Positions 43,165 through 52,533 are shown, counted from the stretch's first letter. The stretch is 64,000 bases of DNA from Elizabethkingia occulta (GCF_002023715.1 NZ_MAHX01000016.1:1-64000), one strand, 5' to 3'. A program made the numbers and translations. The notes: a model not told the origin generated them from the letters alone.

Positions 43165-43563
43165 TTATTCTCCTGCAGCTTCTTCAGATGTTTCTTCTGC
43201 AGCTTTTTTAGTTGTTTTTTTAGCAGCAGCTTTTTTAGCTGGCTTTGCTCCGTCAAATCCTGTGATTGAAGTAATCTGGATTTGAGTTAATTGTTGTCTG
43301 TGACCGTTTTTAACCTGGTAACCTTTTCTTCTTTTCTTTTTGAAAACGATTACTTTATCAGCCTGAACATGATCAATAATCTCCGCTTCTACAGCGATTC
43401 CTTCTACAGCTGGGGCGCCCACAGTGATTGCTCCGTTAACAGTTAAAAGAACTTTGTCAAAAGAAACTTTGTTTCCTTTATCTCCTTTCAAACGGTTAAC
43501 ATACAATTTTTGGTCTTGCTCAACTTTGTATTGAAGCCCTGCTATCTCTACGATTGCAAACAT
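43165..43563 (-). CDS. rplU: 50S ribosomal protein L21
   Basis: This is a 132-residue L21 with the standard core (MFAIVEIAGLQYKVEQDQKL at the start, then VIVFKKKRRKGYQVKNGHRQ). Beyond the core there is a C-terminal extension rich in Lys, Ala and Glu (about residues 108-132), as seen in several Bacteroidota but absent from E. coli L21 (103 residues). It is the first gene of the rplU-rpmA operon, with a good promoter directly upstream. Confidence 0.97.
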   Translation of the reverse strand: MFAIVEIAGLQYKVEQDQKLYVNRLKGDKGNKVSFDKVLLTVNGAITVGAPAVEGIAVEAEIIDHVQADKVIVFKKKRRKGYQVKNGHRQQLTQIQITSITGFDGAKPAKKAAAKKTTKKAAEETSEEAAGE

Positions 43564-43593
43564 TGTATATATTTTTTATAATTATTCGAGGTG

Positions 43594-43623
43594 CAAAGAT
43601 ATTTATTTTTTTGCAATTAGCAA
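43594..43623 (-). promoter_or_regulatory. Promoter of rplU-rpmA
   Basis: On the minus strand TTG (43623-43621), a 19-base spacer and TATCTTTG (43601-43594) fit the Bacteroidota promoter pattern. Confidence 0.6.
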
Positions 43624-43657
43624 TATGTTTATCAACATTTTTTGCACACAAAATCAA

Positions 43658-45574
43658 TTAGTTCAGTTTCTTATCTACTATTCTGTGGAAATAATCCTGC
43701 AGGAATGCTTTACACTGCAGCTCTAATTGGTTCATCTCTGCATTTCGCTGACCGATAAGATTGTTTTTCAATCCTTTATCATTCTTGTCGTAAAATCCTA
43801 AAGTTTTATGTCCGTCGAAAACGCAAATATAATTTCCGGAAGCATAACGGTATGTATTATCCATATAGTTTACAGTAAAAGGCAACTGGTTTTTATCACC
43901 GAATAAACTTACCCCCCAGCTTCGGAAAGGTTTCTGATAGCCAATCATGTCCAGGACTGTCGGATAGATATCTATCTGCTGCGCCCATTCGTCATTTACA
44001 CCTTGCAAACTTCCGTCCGGTTTATAAATAATAATAGGTACTGCCTGCTTGTTCAGACCTTCCTGATATTCCTTATAGTAACTCTGATTATCGTGGTCAG
44101 CTGTCAGAATAAAAATAGTGTTCTTATACCACGGCTCTTTTGACGCAGATTCAAAGAACTTTTTCAATGCATAATCTGTATAACCAACAACCTGGTGCAT
44201 CTGTACTTTACCCATCGGGAACTTTCCTTTAAATTTAGCCGGCACCTGGAACGGTTCATGGGAAGTTACAGAGAATACTGTCGACATAAAAGGGCCTTTT
44301 TTCTGAGTAAGCGTCTTGTTCATATATTGAAAAAAAGGCTCGTCCCAGATCCCCCAGACTCCATCGAAATCTGCATCGTTATTATATTCTGTTTTGCCAT
44401 AATAATGCTTGAAGCCCAGAATATTTCCAAAGCCTAAGAATCCCATAGATCCGTTTGGAGCTCCGTGAAAAAAAGAAGTATCATAGCCTTCACCATTTAA
44501 AACAGAAACTAAAGACTGTATAGTCTGATTAGGATAAGGAGAAGATGTAAATGCATCTTTAAACGACGGAATGCCAGACAGAACAGAGGACATCCCGTGA
44601 ATAGATTTATAACCATTGGCATAAGCGTTGGTGAAAATCATACTTTTCTGTGATAAAGAATCTAAGAATGGTGTATAGCTTACATAATCCTTAATGCCAC
44701 TATTTTTATTAAAGGCACCAATATATTCCCGTGAATAACTTTCCAGAATAAAGATGACAATATTGGGTTTGGAAGGAGCATTATTCTCATACTGCTTTAC
44801 AGGGTGAGCCAATTTATCCGCCTCTTCCTGTGGCATAAAGGTGAGTTTCTTGAAAGATGTTGTGCCAATTGTTCTGATGATACAAAATGGCGTATTAAGA
44901 ACCACATTGGCTTGTACATATTTATCTACAAATTTATTGGCATCTACCAGATTAATAGGTCTTGTACTCTTTTTAAAGTCACCCCGTATTCCGCCAACAG
45001 CCAAAACAGTGATTATACAAACTCCAATAACAGATGTTAGCACATACATTCCTTTCTGTTCGTATTTTTTCTCCTTTACCTTAACTCTTGTATAGAGGAA
45101 AATCCATAAAAATGCACAAACAAAATATAATAAGAATACGTACCAATAGTTTTTAAGAAAATCAGCAAACAGTTTTCCTTTATTCGACTCATGCTGAATA
45201 CTTTCCAATATGTTAACTGCACTTCTGCTGAAAGTAAATTTATAATAAATAAAATCTACAAAATTGAAAGATATTGCTACAAGGTTACATACAAAGTAAA
45301 GAATCATCAGGAACTTCTGATACCCCTTCCTGGTGTTGACAAATAATGGTAAAATTGAGAACAGAATAAACAGCGCATTGGTATATAAAATTGCTGTAGT
45401 ATCGAATGCTATCCCATGAAAACAGAGCTTTAGCAGCTCTCCGACCGAATCAATTTTTAAAAGATTCCAGTTGAAAACAGCGAACAAAACTCTGGTTACA
45501 AAATAAAAGAAGTAGGCTAAAAATAAGCGATATGCTAAAGCCAGATATTCATTTTTTCTAAAATTCCTGATCAT
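43658..45574 (-). CDS. LtaS-type sulfatase / phosphoglycerol transferase-like membrane protein
   Basis: This 638-residue protein has about five N-terminal transmembrane helices (residues about 15-215) and a large periplasmic sulfatase/alkaline-phosphatase-type domain. Metal-site motifs are visible: VIFILESYSREY, NGYKSIHGMSS with a likely Ser nucleophile, and ILTADHDNQS. Relatives include lipoteichoic acid synthase and phosphoglycerol or phosphoethanolamine transferases. Because Bacteroidota lack lipoteichoic acid, the acceptor is probably a glycan or lipid of the envelope. The ATG at 45574 is used, since the longer frame to 45712 would be a 46-residue extension over the promoter. Confidence 0.82.
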   Translation of the reverse strand: MIRNFRKNEYLALAYRLFLAYFFYFVTRVLFAVFNWNLLKIDSVGELLKLCFHGIAFDTTAILYTNALFILFSILPLFVNTRKGYQKFLMILYFVCNLVAISFNFVDFIYYKFTFSRSAVNILESIQHESNKGKLFADFLKNYWYVFLLYFVCAFLWIFLYTRVKVKEKKYEQKGMYVLTSVIGVCIITVLAVGGIRGDFKKSTRPINLVDANKFVDKYVQANVVLNTPFCIIRTIGTTSFKKLTFMPQEEADKLAHPVKQYENNAPSKPNIVIFILESYSREYIGAFNKNSGIKDYVSYTPFLDSLSQKSMIFTNAYANGYKSIHGMSSVLSGIPSFKDAFTSSPYPNQTIQSLVSVLNGEGYDTSFFHGAPNGSMGFLGFGNILGFKHYYGKTEYNNDADFDGVWGIWDEPFFQYMNKTLTQKKGPFMSTVFSVTSHEPFQVPAKFKGKFPMGKVQMHQVVGYTDYALKKFFESASKEPWYKNTIFILTADHDNQSYYKEYQEGLNKQAVPIIIYKPDGSLQGVNDEWAQQIDIYPTVLDMIGYQKPFRSWGVSLFGDKNQLPFTVNYMDNTYRYASGNYICVFDGHKTLGFYDKNDKGLKNNLIGQRNAEMNQLELQCKAFLQDYFHRIVDKKLN

Positions 45575-45594
45575 TTTTAGTAAATAGAGAATGA

Positions 45595-45602
45595 CAAAAT
45601 TA
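45595..45602 (-). promoter_or_regulatory. -7 element (TAATTTTG) for sulfatase gene
   Basis: The minus strand reads TAATTTTG, 21 bases upstream of the ATG at 45574, within the divergent region before the sigma-factor gene. Confidence 0.4.
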
Positions 45603-45713
45603 GCAAATAATTCATACTGAAAAGCATGGCACTCTTTTTTAAAAGATAAAACTTGGTTATCTTTTCCAACCTTTTGAAAAGAACCGGAGTCTTTATCAAT
45701 AGAAACCACCAAA

Positions 45714-46247
45714 ATGAACGAGGAAATTCTACAACAATGTATCGGTAACGATCGTATCGCACAGCGAAAGCTGTATGATGCCTACTATCCGAAGCTGCAT
45801 TTTGTTTGCAAAAGATACCTGAAGTCTCAGGAAGACATAGAAGAAGTTTTGGCTGATGCCTTCTTCAGTATCTTTTCCAAATTGTCACAGCTAAAGGAAA
45901 TTTTAGCATTTGATGCCTGGGCAAGAAGGATTACAGTCAATCAATGCCTCAGTTTTCTGCGCAAAAAAGAGCTGGCCTCCATCTCTATTGATGAGTTTGA
46001 ACTCAATATACCGGATCCCGTTATACAGGATTTCCCGTATAATGAAGAAGAATTGTTACGCTTAATGGATACCCTTCCCACGGGAAGCAAGACCATTTTC
46101 AACCTGTATGCTATTGAAGGCTATTCTCATAAAGAGATTGCTGAGCAATTGGGAATAAGTGAGGGAACCTCCAAATCTCAACTAAACTTTGCAAAAAACA
46201 AGCTACAGAAATTGGTACATCAGTTTTACTTTTCAAAAACCAACTAA
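45714..46247 (+). CDS. ECF-type RNA polymerase sigma factor
   Basis: This 177-residue sigma-70-family protein of the ECF type has region 2 (FVCKRYLKSQEDIEEVLADAFFSIF) in the N-terminal half and region 4 (IFNLYAIEGYSHKEIAEQLGISEGTSKSQLNFAKNKL) in the C-terminal half. Such factors are usually held by an anti-sigma factor encoded next to them. Here the next gene starts one base after the stop codon and encodes a protein with one membrane segment, so it is the natural partner. The two are surely co-transcribed. Confidence 0.92.
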   Translation: MNEEILQQCIGNDRIAQRKLYDAYYPKLHFVCKRYLKSQEDIEEVLADAFFSIFSKLSQLKEILAFDAWARRITVNQCLSFLRKKELASISIDEFELNIPDPVIQDFPYNEEELLRLMDTLPTGSKTIFNLYAIEGYSHKEIAEQLGISEGTSKSQLNFAKNKLQKLVHQFYFSKTN

Positions 46248-46248
46248 A

Positions 46249-48645
46249 ATGAACCCAAGAGATCCACTTAACGATATATTTAAAAAGTTAGACCATTCGG
46301 AATCTAACGACCTTTCTTCTAAAGAAAAGATATGGGCTATGCTGGAAAACAAGCTGGACCAGCCTGCTAAAAAAGAGACAAAAGAGTTTTCACTCAATCG
46401 GAAATGGCTTGCCGCTGCCGCAGTGATACTGTTTGCAGGAATTACATATCTGTTTGTAAAACCTACAGATAAACAAACGCCGATAATGGCTAAGACTGAA
46501 TCTGTAAACGTAGCAGATTCTCCTGTTGAAACACCTATCCCTCCACAAAAAATTGTACAAAATGATATTACAACGAGCCAGGTAGAAAAAATAAAAGAAG
46601 AGAAAAAGAAACTAAATGCTCCTAAAGATATTATTGCATATCAGGAACCTGCTAAAGTGGAAACTTATTATGCGGCACCCTCTCTTGGAATAAGCCCTTC
46701 TGCCAGCTATGCTCCACCCCCGCCAGCAAGTACCGTAGCCGGAAAAAATGTAGAAGCTCCGCGTATGCAAGATGAAAGAAGAATGGCGAGAAAATTAAGT
46801 AATGCTGATGGGAATATAATTAAAGAAGTTACACTTGTTGGATTTAAAGCTCAAAAAAAACAAATTACAGTAGCAAGAGAAGAAACTGTTGTTTCACCTG
46901 CAATGGGAATTAAGAGATCTTCGGTTAATACAGACATGAACAATGTTGTTATCAGAGGAGTATCTACTCCTTCACAAGCCAACGAACCTTTATATGTAAT
47001 GAACGGTGAAGTTGTAAATAATAATTATTTAAAAGTTCTGTCTCCCAACAATATTGAGTCTATAAATGTACTGAAAGGTGAAAAGGCGACTGCATTATAT
47101 GGTACAAAAGCAGCAAATGGTGTAATTGTTATCACAACTAAAGATTTATCTAAACGAGAACTGAGAAAAATAAAGCGTAAAGCAAGAAAATTAGAAAAAG
47201 AAAATCCAATAATTACTCTTCCTCAACCGAAAATTGAAGTTTCAAAAGAGGAATATCCAGAATTTACAGAAAATAGTTTTGAGAGCCCTGCAACAGCTCC
47301 TCTTTCAACTTTTTCCGTTGATGTAGACAAAGCCGCTTATTCTAATATAAGAAGAATGATTAATTATGGACAGACTGTGCCCAAAGATGCTGTAAGAATT
47401 GAAGAAATGATTAATTATTTCCCTTATAATTATTCTCAGCCAACGGACCAGCACCCTTTTTCTATCAGTACAGAGTACAGTATTGCACCGTGGAATCCTA
47501 AGCATAAGCTTTTGAAAATAGGTTTACAGGGCAAAAATTTAGACCTGAGTAAGGCTCCGAAATCTAATCTGGTTTTTCTGGTGGATGTTTCAGGCTCAAT
47601 GGATCAGGAAAATAAATTACCTCTGCTAAAAAAATCATTAGCTCTGATGACTGAAAAGCTTTCCTCTGAGGACAAAGTAAGCTTGGTAGCCTACGCTGGT
47701 TCAGCAGGGCTTGTTTTGCCAGCTACTCCCGGAAGTGATAAGAAAAAGATTCTTGAAGCTATCGACAGGCTGTCTGCTGGCGGAAGTACCGCTGGAGGTG
47801 CCGGAATTCAGCTGGCTTATAAAATAGCAAGAGAAAACCTCATTAAAAACGGAAATAACAGAGTAGTAATAGCTACTGATGGAGATTTTAATGTGGGGGT
47901 TTCTTCCAGAAAAGATCTTACAAGTCTTATTGAAGAAGAAAGAAAATCTGGCGTTTTCTTAACCTGCCTGGGATTTGGTATGGGCAATTTTAAAGATACG
48001 ACACTGGAAACCCTTGCAAAAGTAGGAAATGGAAACTATGCATATATAGATAATCTGCAGGAAGCTAATAAATTTCTGGTAAAGGAATTTGCAGGGACGA
48101 TGTATACAATAGCTAAGGATGTAAAAATCCAGATAGAATTCAACCCACAAAATATACAGGCATACAGACTGATTGGATATGAAAACAGATTGCTTAAAGA
48201 CGAAGACTTTGTGAATGATGCTATAGATGCCGGAGAAATTGGTGCAGGACATCAGGTTACTGCTCTCTACGAAATTATACCTACAGGCACAGAAGATGAA
48301 TTTTCTCCTAAAAATATAAATCTGAAATACTCCAAAAAAACGGAAACTGGAAACAGTTTCGGAAAAGAATTGGCAACCATAAAATTCCGATATAAAAAGC
48401 CTGACGGAGACAAAAGTATTGAGATCATTAAAAATATTGACAATAAAAATGTTACTCTAAGCAATACTTCCGATGACTTCAGGTTTGCTGCTGATGTTGC
48501 ATGGTTTGGAATGAAATTACGCGATTCCCAATATCTCAAAGATAAAGAAACAAAAAGCATCTTAAATCTCGGAAAATCAGCTATAAAATATGATCCGGAC
48601 GGCTACCGGAATGAATTTCTAAAACTTGTAGAATTAGTTAAATAA
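46249..48645 (+). CDS. Membrane-anchored plug-like/VWA domain protein (YfbK-like)
   Basis: This is a 798-residue protein of four parts. The N-terminal cytoplasmic segment (1-50) reads LNDIFKKLDHSESNDLS and resembles the short tails of anti-sigma factors. One transmembrane helix follows at 53-70. A TonB-plug-like segment (about 230-297) has IRGVSTPSQANEPLYVMNG and ALYGTKAANGVIVITT. Last comes a YfbK-type region with a von Willebrand A domain, MIDAS motif D446-V-S-G-S, and a C-terminal DUF3520-like part. The start is one base after the sigma-factor stop codon; an upstream frame from 46189 overlaps it and is not used. The anti-sigma role is inferred from position and topology. Confidence 0.82.
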   Translation: MNPRDPLNDIFKKLDHSESNDLSSKEKIWAMLENKLDQPAKKETKEFSLNRKWLAAAAVILFAGITYLFVKPTDKQTPIMAKTESVNVADSPVETPIPPQKIVQNDITTSQVEKIKEEKKKLNAPKDIIAYQEPAKVETYYAAPSLGISPSASYAPPPPASTVAGKNVEAPRMQDERRMARKLSNADGNIIKEVTLVGFKAQKKQITVAREETVVSPAMGIKRSSVNTDMNNVVIRGVSTPSQANEPLYVMNGEVVNNNYLKVLSPNNIESINVLKGEKATALYGTKAANGVIVITTKDLSKRELRKIKRKARKLEKENPIITLPQPKIEVSKEEYPEFTENSFESPATAPLSTFSVDVDKAAYSNIRRMINYGQTVPKDAVRIEEMINYFPYNYSQPTDQHPFSISTEYSIAPWNPKHKLLKIGLQGKNLDLSKAPKSNLVFLVDVSGSMDQENKLPLLKKSLALMTEKLSSEDKVSLVAYAGSAGLVLPATPGSDKKKILEAIDRLSAGGSTAGGAGIQLAYKIARENLIKNGNNRVVIATDGDFNVGVSSRKDLTSLIEEERKSGVFLTCLGFGMGNFKDTTLETLAKVGNGNYAYIDNLQEANKFLVKEFAGTMYTIAKDVKIQIEFNPQNIQAYRLIGYENRLLKDEDFVNDAIDAGEIGAGHQVTALYEIIPTGTEDEFSPKNINLKYSKKTETGNSFGKELATIKFRYKKPDGDKSIEIIKNIDNKNVTLSNTSDDFRFAADVAWFGMKLRDSQYLKDKETKSILNLGKSAIKYDPDGYRNEFLKLVELVK

Positions 48646-48651
48646 TGCTGC

Positions 48652-48688
48652 AGCCGCTTAAAAAGTTTTAAGCGGCTGTTTTATTTTC
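48652..48688 (+). terminator. Terminator after VWA gene
   Basis: A perfect 12-bp stem AGCCGCTTAAAA/TTTTAAGCGGCT (48652-48663 with 48666-48677) is followed by GTTTTATTTT. Confidence 0.85.
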
Positions 48689-48696
48689 TATTTTTG
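48689..48696 (+). promoter_or_regulatory. -7 element (TATTTTTG) for acyltransferase gene
   Basis: TATTTTTG lies 13 bases upstream of the ATG at 48710, directly behind the terminator of the preceding gene. Confidence 0.45.
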
Positions 48697-48709
48697 AAAA
48701 AAGAAATTC

Positions 48710-49804
48710 ATGAAGCGAGATCTCTATATTGACTTTGCCAAAGGACTGGCTACACTTAGTATTATTTTTATTCATACTGCATTCTGGTCCGGCCAATTTT
48801 ATATTCCAAGTGAATTCAGAGTATTAAGTCTTCTGATAGATGTTCCTATTTTCTTTGCTTTAAGCGGAATTACATCTTCAGGAAATATAGAGAAAACTCT
48901 TTACCGTCTGCTGAAACTACAGATCACGTATATGATCTTTGTAACTGGATTATTTTTTGCGGACTGGATCTTCAAAGTAAGTGTTATTACCTTTTGGGAT
49001 ATAGAAACGCTAAAAAGCTTCTACTCTACATTTGGAGGGAAGTATATTCCTCAGAACCCCTCGGCTGCTATCGACTGGGCTCAATTAGGCAACTGGTATC
49101 TGCATAGTTACACCAACTGCGACACCTTCCCTGTGGTTATGGGTAGCTTCTGGTATCTTAAGGTGTATTATATTGTTACCATTTTAGGAGTCTTAATTCT
49201 CCGTTTCTTCAAGCAGCATATTTCATGGTTTATTGCTCTTTGTGTAGCCCTTACTCTTATTTTCAATATTGATCCAAACAACTATCCTTCCGGACAAGTT
49301 GGTTATGTTGTATATTATTTAGGTATATTCCTTATAGGATTTCAGTTAAAAGGAAAAACTATAAAAAAAGCTTACATTCCTGTTTTATATGTATTAGCAG
49401 CGATAAGTATTATTACAATAGGTTACATCTACGGACCAGATATTTATTATAAAATCAACAAACAGAAATTCCCGCCACAGGTACCTTATATCGTATGGTC
49501 TTTGTTATCACTGATTACTGTTTTTGTTTTGTACAACCGATTAAAAATTACAAAAGATACCTTCATCAATAATATTGGCCGGAATGCCATATTCTTCTAT
49601 TTTGCACAGGGCATCAGCTCTTCTTTGGTATACTTCATAGTTGTTCCGCTAAAAGGTAATATCCATTGGGCAGTACTGATGGTTTTGATATATGTAATCA
49701 ATGTTATTTTAGCAATTCTTATTGCAGAAGTATTGAAAAAAGCGGATGCTTTAGGCTGGAAAATTCTGGAAAAATTGAGAAAATTAACTGCTAGAAGTGT
49801 TTAG
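48710..49804 (+). CDS. Acyltransferase 3 family membrane protein
   Basis: This 364-residue integral membrane protein has about ten helices. It starts MKRDLYIDFAKGLATLSIIF, with the conserved acyltransferase-3 histidine in FIHTAFW. Family members move acetyl or succinyl groups onto sugars of LPS, exopolysaccharide or peptidoglycan, and the substrate here is not evident. A soluble SGNH domain is absent. The next gene starts at the base after its stop codon, so the pair is likely translationally coupled. Confidence 0.87.
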   Translation: MKRDLYIDFAKGLATLSIIFIHTAFWSGQFYIPSEFRVLSLLIDVPIFFALSGITSSGNIEKTLYRLLKLQITYMIFVTGLFFADWIFKVSVITFWDIETLKSFYSTFGGKYIPQNPSAAIDWAQLGNWYLHSYTNCDTFPVVMGSFWYLKVYYIVTILGVLILRFFKQHISWFIALCVALTLIFNIDPNNYPSGQVGYVVYYLGIFLIGFQLKGKTIKKAYIPVLYVLAAISIITIGYIYGPDIYYKINKQKFPPQVPYIVWSLLSLITVFVLYNRLKITKDTFINNIGRNAIFFYFAQGISSSLVYFIVVPLKGNIHWAVLMVLIYVINVILAILIAEVLKKADALGWKILEKLRKLTARSV

Positions 49805-50278
49805 ATGCCTGTAATAGAATTAAAAACCCATATAAATGCTGATATTCAGATAGTCTTTGACCTATCAAGAAGTATTGACCTGCATACTATTTCTACAGCT
49901 AACACTAATGAAAAGGCTATTGCCGGAGTCACTTCTGGGTTAATAAACAATGGAGAAACAGTTACATGGCAAGCAACACATTTTGGGATCAGACAAACTC
50001 TGACATCAAAAATAACAGCATTAGATCCACCTTTTCATTTTCGGGATGAAATGTTAAAAGGAGCTTTTAAATATATCAAACACGATCATTATTTCGAAAA
50101 AAAAGATACCGGGACTATAATGACTGATATTTTCAGGTTTGATTCTCCTTTAGGTATCTTGGGAATGCTATTTAATAAGCTGATTTTAACCAATTATCTA
50201 AAGCAATTTTTACTGAGCAGGAATCAGATTATAAAAGATTTTGCAGAGAGTGATGAGTGGAAAAAGGTCTTAAAGTAG
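49805..50278 (+). CDS. SRPBCC family protein
   Basis: This is a 157-residue protein of the START/Bet v1-like SRPBCC fold (VIELKTHINADIQIVFDLSRSID at the start, then TDIFRFDSPLGILGMLFNKL near the end). Such domains bind hydrophobic ligands, and the ligand here is unknown. It begins directly after the acyltransferase stop codon (TAG then ATG), suggesting a functional or at least expression link. The two-base gap to the convergent lipoprotein gene leaves no room for a terminator. Confidence 0.82.
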   Translation: MPVIELKTHINADIQIVFDLSRSIDLHTISTANTNEKAIAGVTSGLINNGETVTWQATHFGIRQTLTSKITALDPPFHFRDEMLKGAFKYIKHDHYFEKKDTGTIMTDIFRFDSPLGILGMLFNKLILTNYLKQFLLSRNQIIKDFAESDEWKKVLK

Positions 50279-50280
50279 AC

Positions 50281-51135
50281 CTATTCAAATCTTTTTACAA
50301 CCGCATTTTGGAAAGTATATCTTGGTGTCTCAATAATGTCTCCAGGCCTGATGTTAAACCATGGATTTCCATTTACGGAAAGAATATGAATAGTCTGTGC
50401 CGGAGTAAAACCTTCTATCAATGCATATTTTTTATTTTCCCCATCAGAAATTTTGTCAGCTATCATTACCGTATGCCCCGGACTTCCGGGAGTTATAATC
50501 AAGTCCCCAATGTTTAGCTCTGTAGTACTCTTGCTATCTTTAAGTTCTTTGGAGAGTGAAATTGTACCTGCATAGTTGTATATAATATCCAGATACTGTC
50601 GGAAATCCGAATAAGAGCCCAAAGCATTCTCGGACGCTCTTTTTATGAATTTCACATTATTCCCGTTAATCAAAGGCCGCATTCCTTCTGCATAACTTTT
50701 CCACGAAAAGTGATCTCCACTGGTAAAATTAAAACCTATTTCGTTGTATCTTTTTTGGCTAAAAAGATACTCAGCCCGGAGCCTTATTAAAGCATCTGCA
50801 CATTGCTGCAAATCTTTTTCTCCAACATCATACGTCAGAGTTCCAACATGATGTGTTTGATCCGATATTTTTGTTCCGTCATACTTCAGGATCGGGCTGC
50901 CATATTTTTCCAATGCCTGATTCTGAATAAAATGCTCCCATGTATTTTGATTTGTTATTTCCCGGGTAAAGCCCTTCGGAACCAGAAGTCTTCCTTTCAG
51001 GGTATTGGATTTTTCATCAACAAAACGCACCTGAACTTCAGAATTATTCTTTGCGGGTACTTTTGCCGATAGGTTTTCATTCTTCTGGCAGGAAGAAAGT
51101 ATTGCAAAGGCTCCTAATAAAAATACTGTTTTCAT
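50281..51135 (-). CDS. DUF4846 family lipoprotein
   Basis: This 284-residue lipoprotein has the signal MKTVFLLGAFAILSSC with the lipidated cysteine at C16. The mature part (GFTREITNQNTWEHFIQN, then DLIITPGSPGHTVMIAD) matches the DUF4846 pattern. The second motif contains a histidine in a context reminiscent of cysteine-protease/NlpC-like folds, but no catalytic role can be claimed. It is probably at the outer membrane or in the periplasm. The ATG at 51135 is preferred, since the longer frame from 51168 would put 11 residues before the signal. The function is unknown. Confidence 0.8.
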   Translation of the reverse strand: MKTVFLLGAFAILSSCQKNENLSAKVPAKNNSEVQVRFVDEKSNTLKGRLLVPKGFTREITNQNTWEHFIQNQALEKYGSPILKYDGTKISDQTHHVGTLTYDVGEKDLQQCADALIRLRAEYLFSQKRYNEIGFNFTSGDHFSWKSYAEGMRPLINGNNVKFIKRASENALGSYSDFRQYLDIIYNYAGTISLSKELKDSKSTTELNIGDLIITPGSPGHTVMIADKISDGENKKYALIEGFTPAQTIHILSVNGNPWFNIRPGDIIETPRYTFQNAVVKRFE

Positions 51136-51180
51136 AGAACTCATTTTATCAAATATAACTGATTTCATCCTCCAAATTCT

Positions 51181-51188
51181 TAATTTTG
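51181..51188 (+). promoter_or_regulatory. -7 element (TAATTTTG) for miaE
   Basis: TAATTTTG lies 16 bases upstream of the miaE ATG at 51205. Confidence 0.45.
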
Positions 51189-51204
51189 TGAAAAATTATA
51201 ATTC

Positions 51205-51783
51205 ATGTTCAGGCTAAAATTACCAACCGATCCACGCTGGGCAAACATTGCTGAAGGTAACCTCGGAGAAATATTAACCGACCATGCATGGTGCGAGCAG
51301 AAGGCTGCAACCAATGCCATTACTCTTATCACTATGCTTCCGGAGTATCCGGAAATAGTAACAGAACTATTGGCTATTGCTCAGGAAGAGCTGGATCATT
51401 TCAATCAGGTACATGAAATTATCAAACAAAGGGGTTATACATTAGGCAGATCCCGCAAGGACGATTATGTAAATGATCTTTTCAAATTTATTGTTCAGGG
51501 AAGCCGTGAGGAGCTTATTATAGACAAAATGTTATTCGCTGCAATGATTGAAGCACGAAGTTGCGAGCGTTTCAAAGTATTGACAGAAAATATAAAAGAT
51601 GAGGAACTAAAAGTTTTTTATAACGATTTAATGATTTCTGAGGCCAATCATTACACAACTTTCATTAAATTCGCAAGACAATTGGGTGATCCTGAAAAAG
51701 TAAACCAACGCTGGGAAGAATGGCTTGAATATGAAGCCAAAATTATCCAGTCTTACGGAAAAAAAGAAACCATCCACGGCTAA
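51205..51783 (+). CDS. miaE: tRNA-(ms[2]io[6]A)-hydroxylase MiaE
   Basis: MiaE is a ferritin-like non-heme diiron enzyme of 192 residues that hydroxylates the isopentenyl group of ms2i6A-37 in tRNA. The metal-site motifs are E-x-x-H in QEELDHFNQVH, EARSCERF and SEANHYTTF. The length is normal for the family. The DUF502 gene starts three bases after its stop codon, so the two may be co-transcribed. It would act after MiaA and MiaB, which are not in this window. Confidence 0.9.
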   Translation: MFRLKLPTDPRWANIAEGNLGEILTDHAWCEQKAATNAITLITMLPEYPEIVTELLAIAQEELDHFNQVHEIIKQRGYTLGRSRKDDYVNDLFKFIVQGSREELIIDKMLFAAMIEARSCERFKVLTENIKDEELKVFYNDLMISEANHYTTFIKFARQLGDPEKVNQRWEEWLEYEAKIIQSYGKKETIHG

Positions 51784-51786
51784 TTA

Positions 51787-52404
51787 ATGGAAAAAAGAGG
51801 AATCAATTATTATATCGGTTTATGCTTCAGATCACTGCTCCAGGGTTTAGTGATTCTTGGACCTATTGGAGCCACCATTGGGCTGATCTGGTATCTTGTT
51901 TCCTCTATCGATAATATTATCCCTTCCATTTCCGAGAGATTCCCCGGACTTGTATTTATTTCTGTTATTGTTATCACCGCACTTGTTGGTTTTATAGGTA
52001 CCAAGTTTTTATTAGGCCGTATCCTAGTAGATGCTATGGATAATTTGCTGGAACATACACCCGGGATTAAATACATCTATTCTTCACTAAAGGATGTAAT
52101 GAGCTCATTTGTAGGCGATAAAAAGAAATTCAGTAATCCGGTATGGGTGAAGACCAACAATAATCCGGAAGTATGGCGTATTGGTTTCCTTACGCAACAC
52201 GATTTATCACCTGTAGGTTTGAGCGGAAAAATTGCCGTTTACCTTCCCCATTCATATGCAATTTCCGGATGGGTAATCCTTACCGAACCCGATAATGTCC
52301 GGGAAGTTGAAGGAATGAATTCAGTAGAAGCCATGAAATTTGCTGTTAGTGGTGGCGTTTCGGGTTTCCATTCTGATGAAAATATATTTAAGGCACCGGA
52401 ATGA
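51787..52404 (+). CDS. DUF502 family membrane protein
   Basis: This 205-residue protein has two transmembrane helices near the N-terminus (about residues 10-30 and 50-70) and a soluble C-terminal domain. The conserved signature is in HTPGIKYIYSSLKDVMSSFVG and GKIAVYLPHSYAISG. The family is widespread and its function is unknown. It lies three bases after miaE and is probably in the same operon. The region 52405-52533 before tnaA is AT-rich, with no terminator that I could recognise. Confidence 0.88.
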   Translation: MEKRGINYYIGLCFRSLLQGLVILGPIGATIGLIWYLVSSIDNIIPSISERFPGLVFISVIVITALVGFIGTKFLLGRILVDAMDNLLEHTPGIKYIYSSLKDVMSSFVGDKKKFSNPVWVKTNNNPEVWRIGFLTQHDLSPVGLSGKIAVYLPHSYAISGWVILTEPDNVREVEGMNSVEAMKFAVSGGVSGFHSDENIFKAPE

Positions 52405-52533
52405 TGCTTTAGAGAATTGTGAGTCTGTTGTTTTTTGTATAAGTATTACAAAAGCAACATTTTGCCTTCCATAGTATTTGAAAGGTTTCGTTTACAATTT
52501 CTAAAATTCTTTTCAATCTTAAATATTATCAAC

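Noticed and set aside
45575..45712. 46-residue N-terminal extension of the LtaS-type protein
   Set aside because: It covers the promoter region before the divergent sigma-factor gene, and homologs start near MIRNFRKN.
52435..52533. N-terminal extension of tryptophanase or a TnaC-like leader peptide
   Set aside because: The extension has no similarity to tryptophanases, and there is no short frame with a Trp codon in a TnaC-like context.
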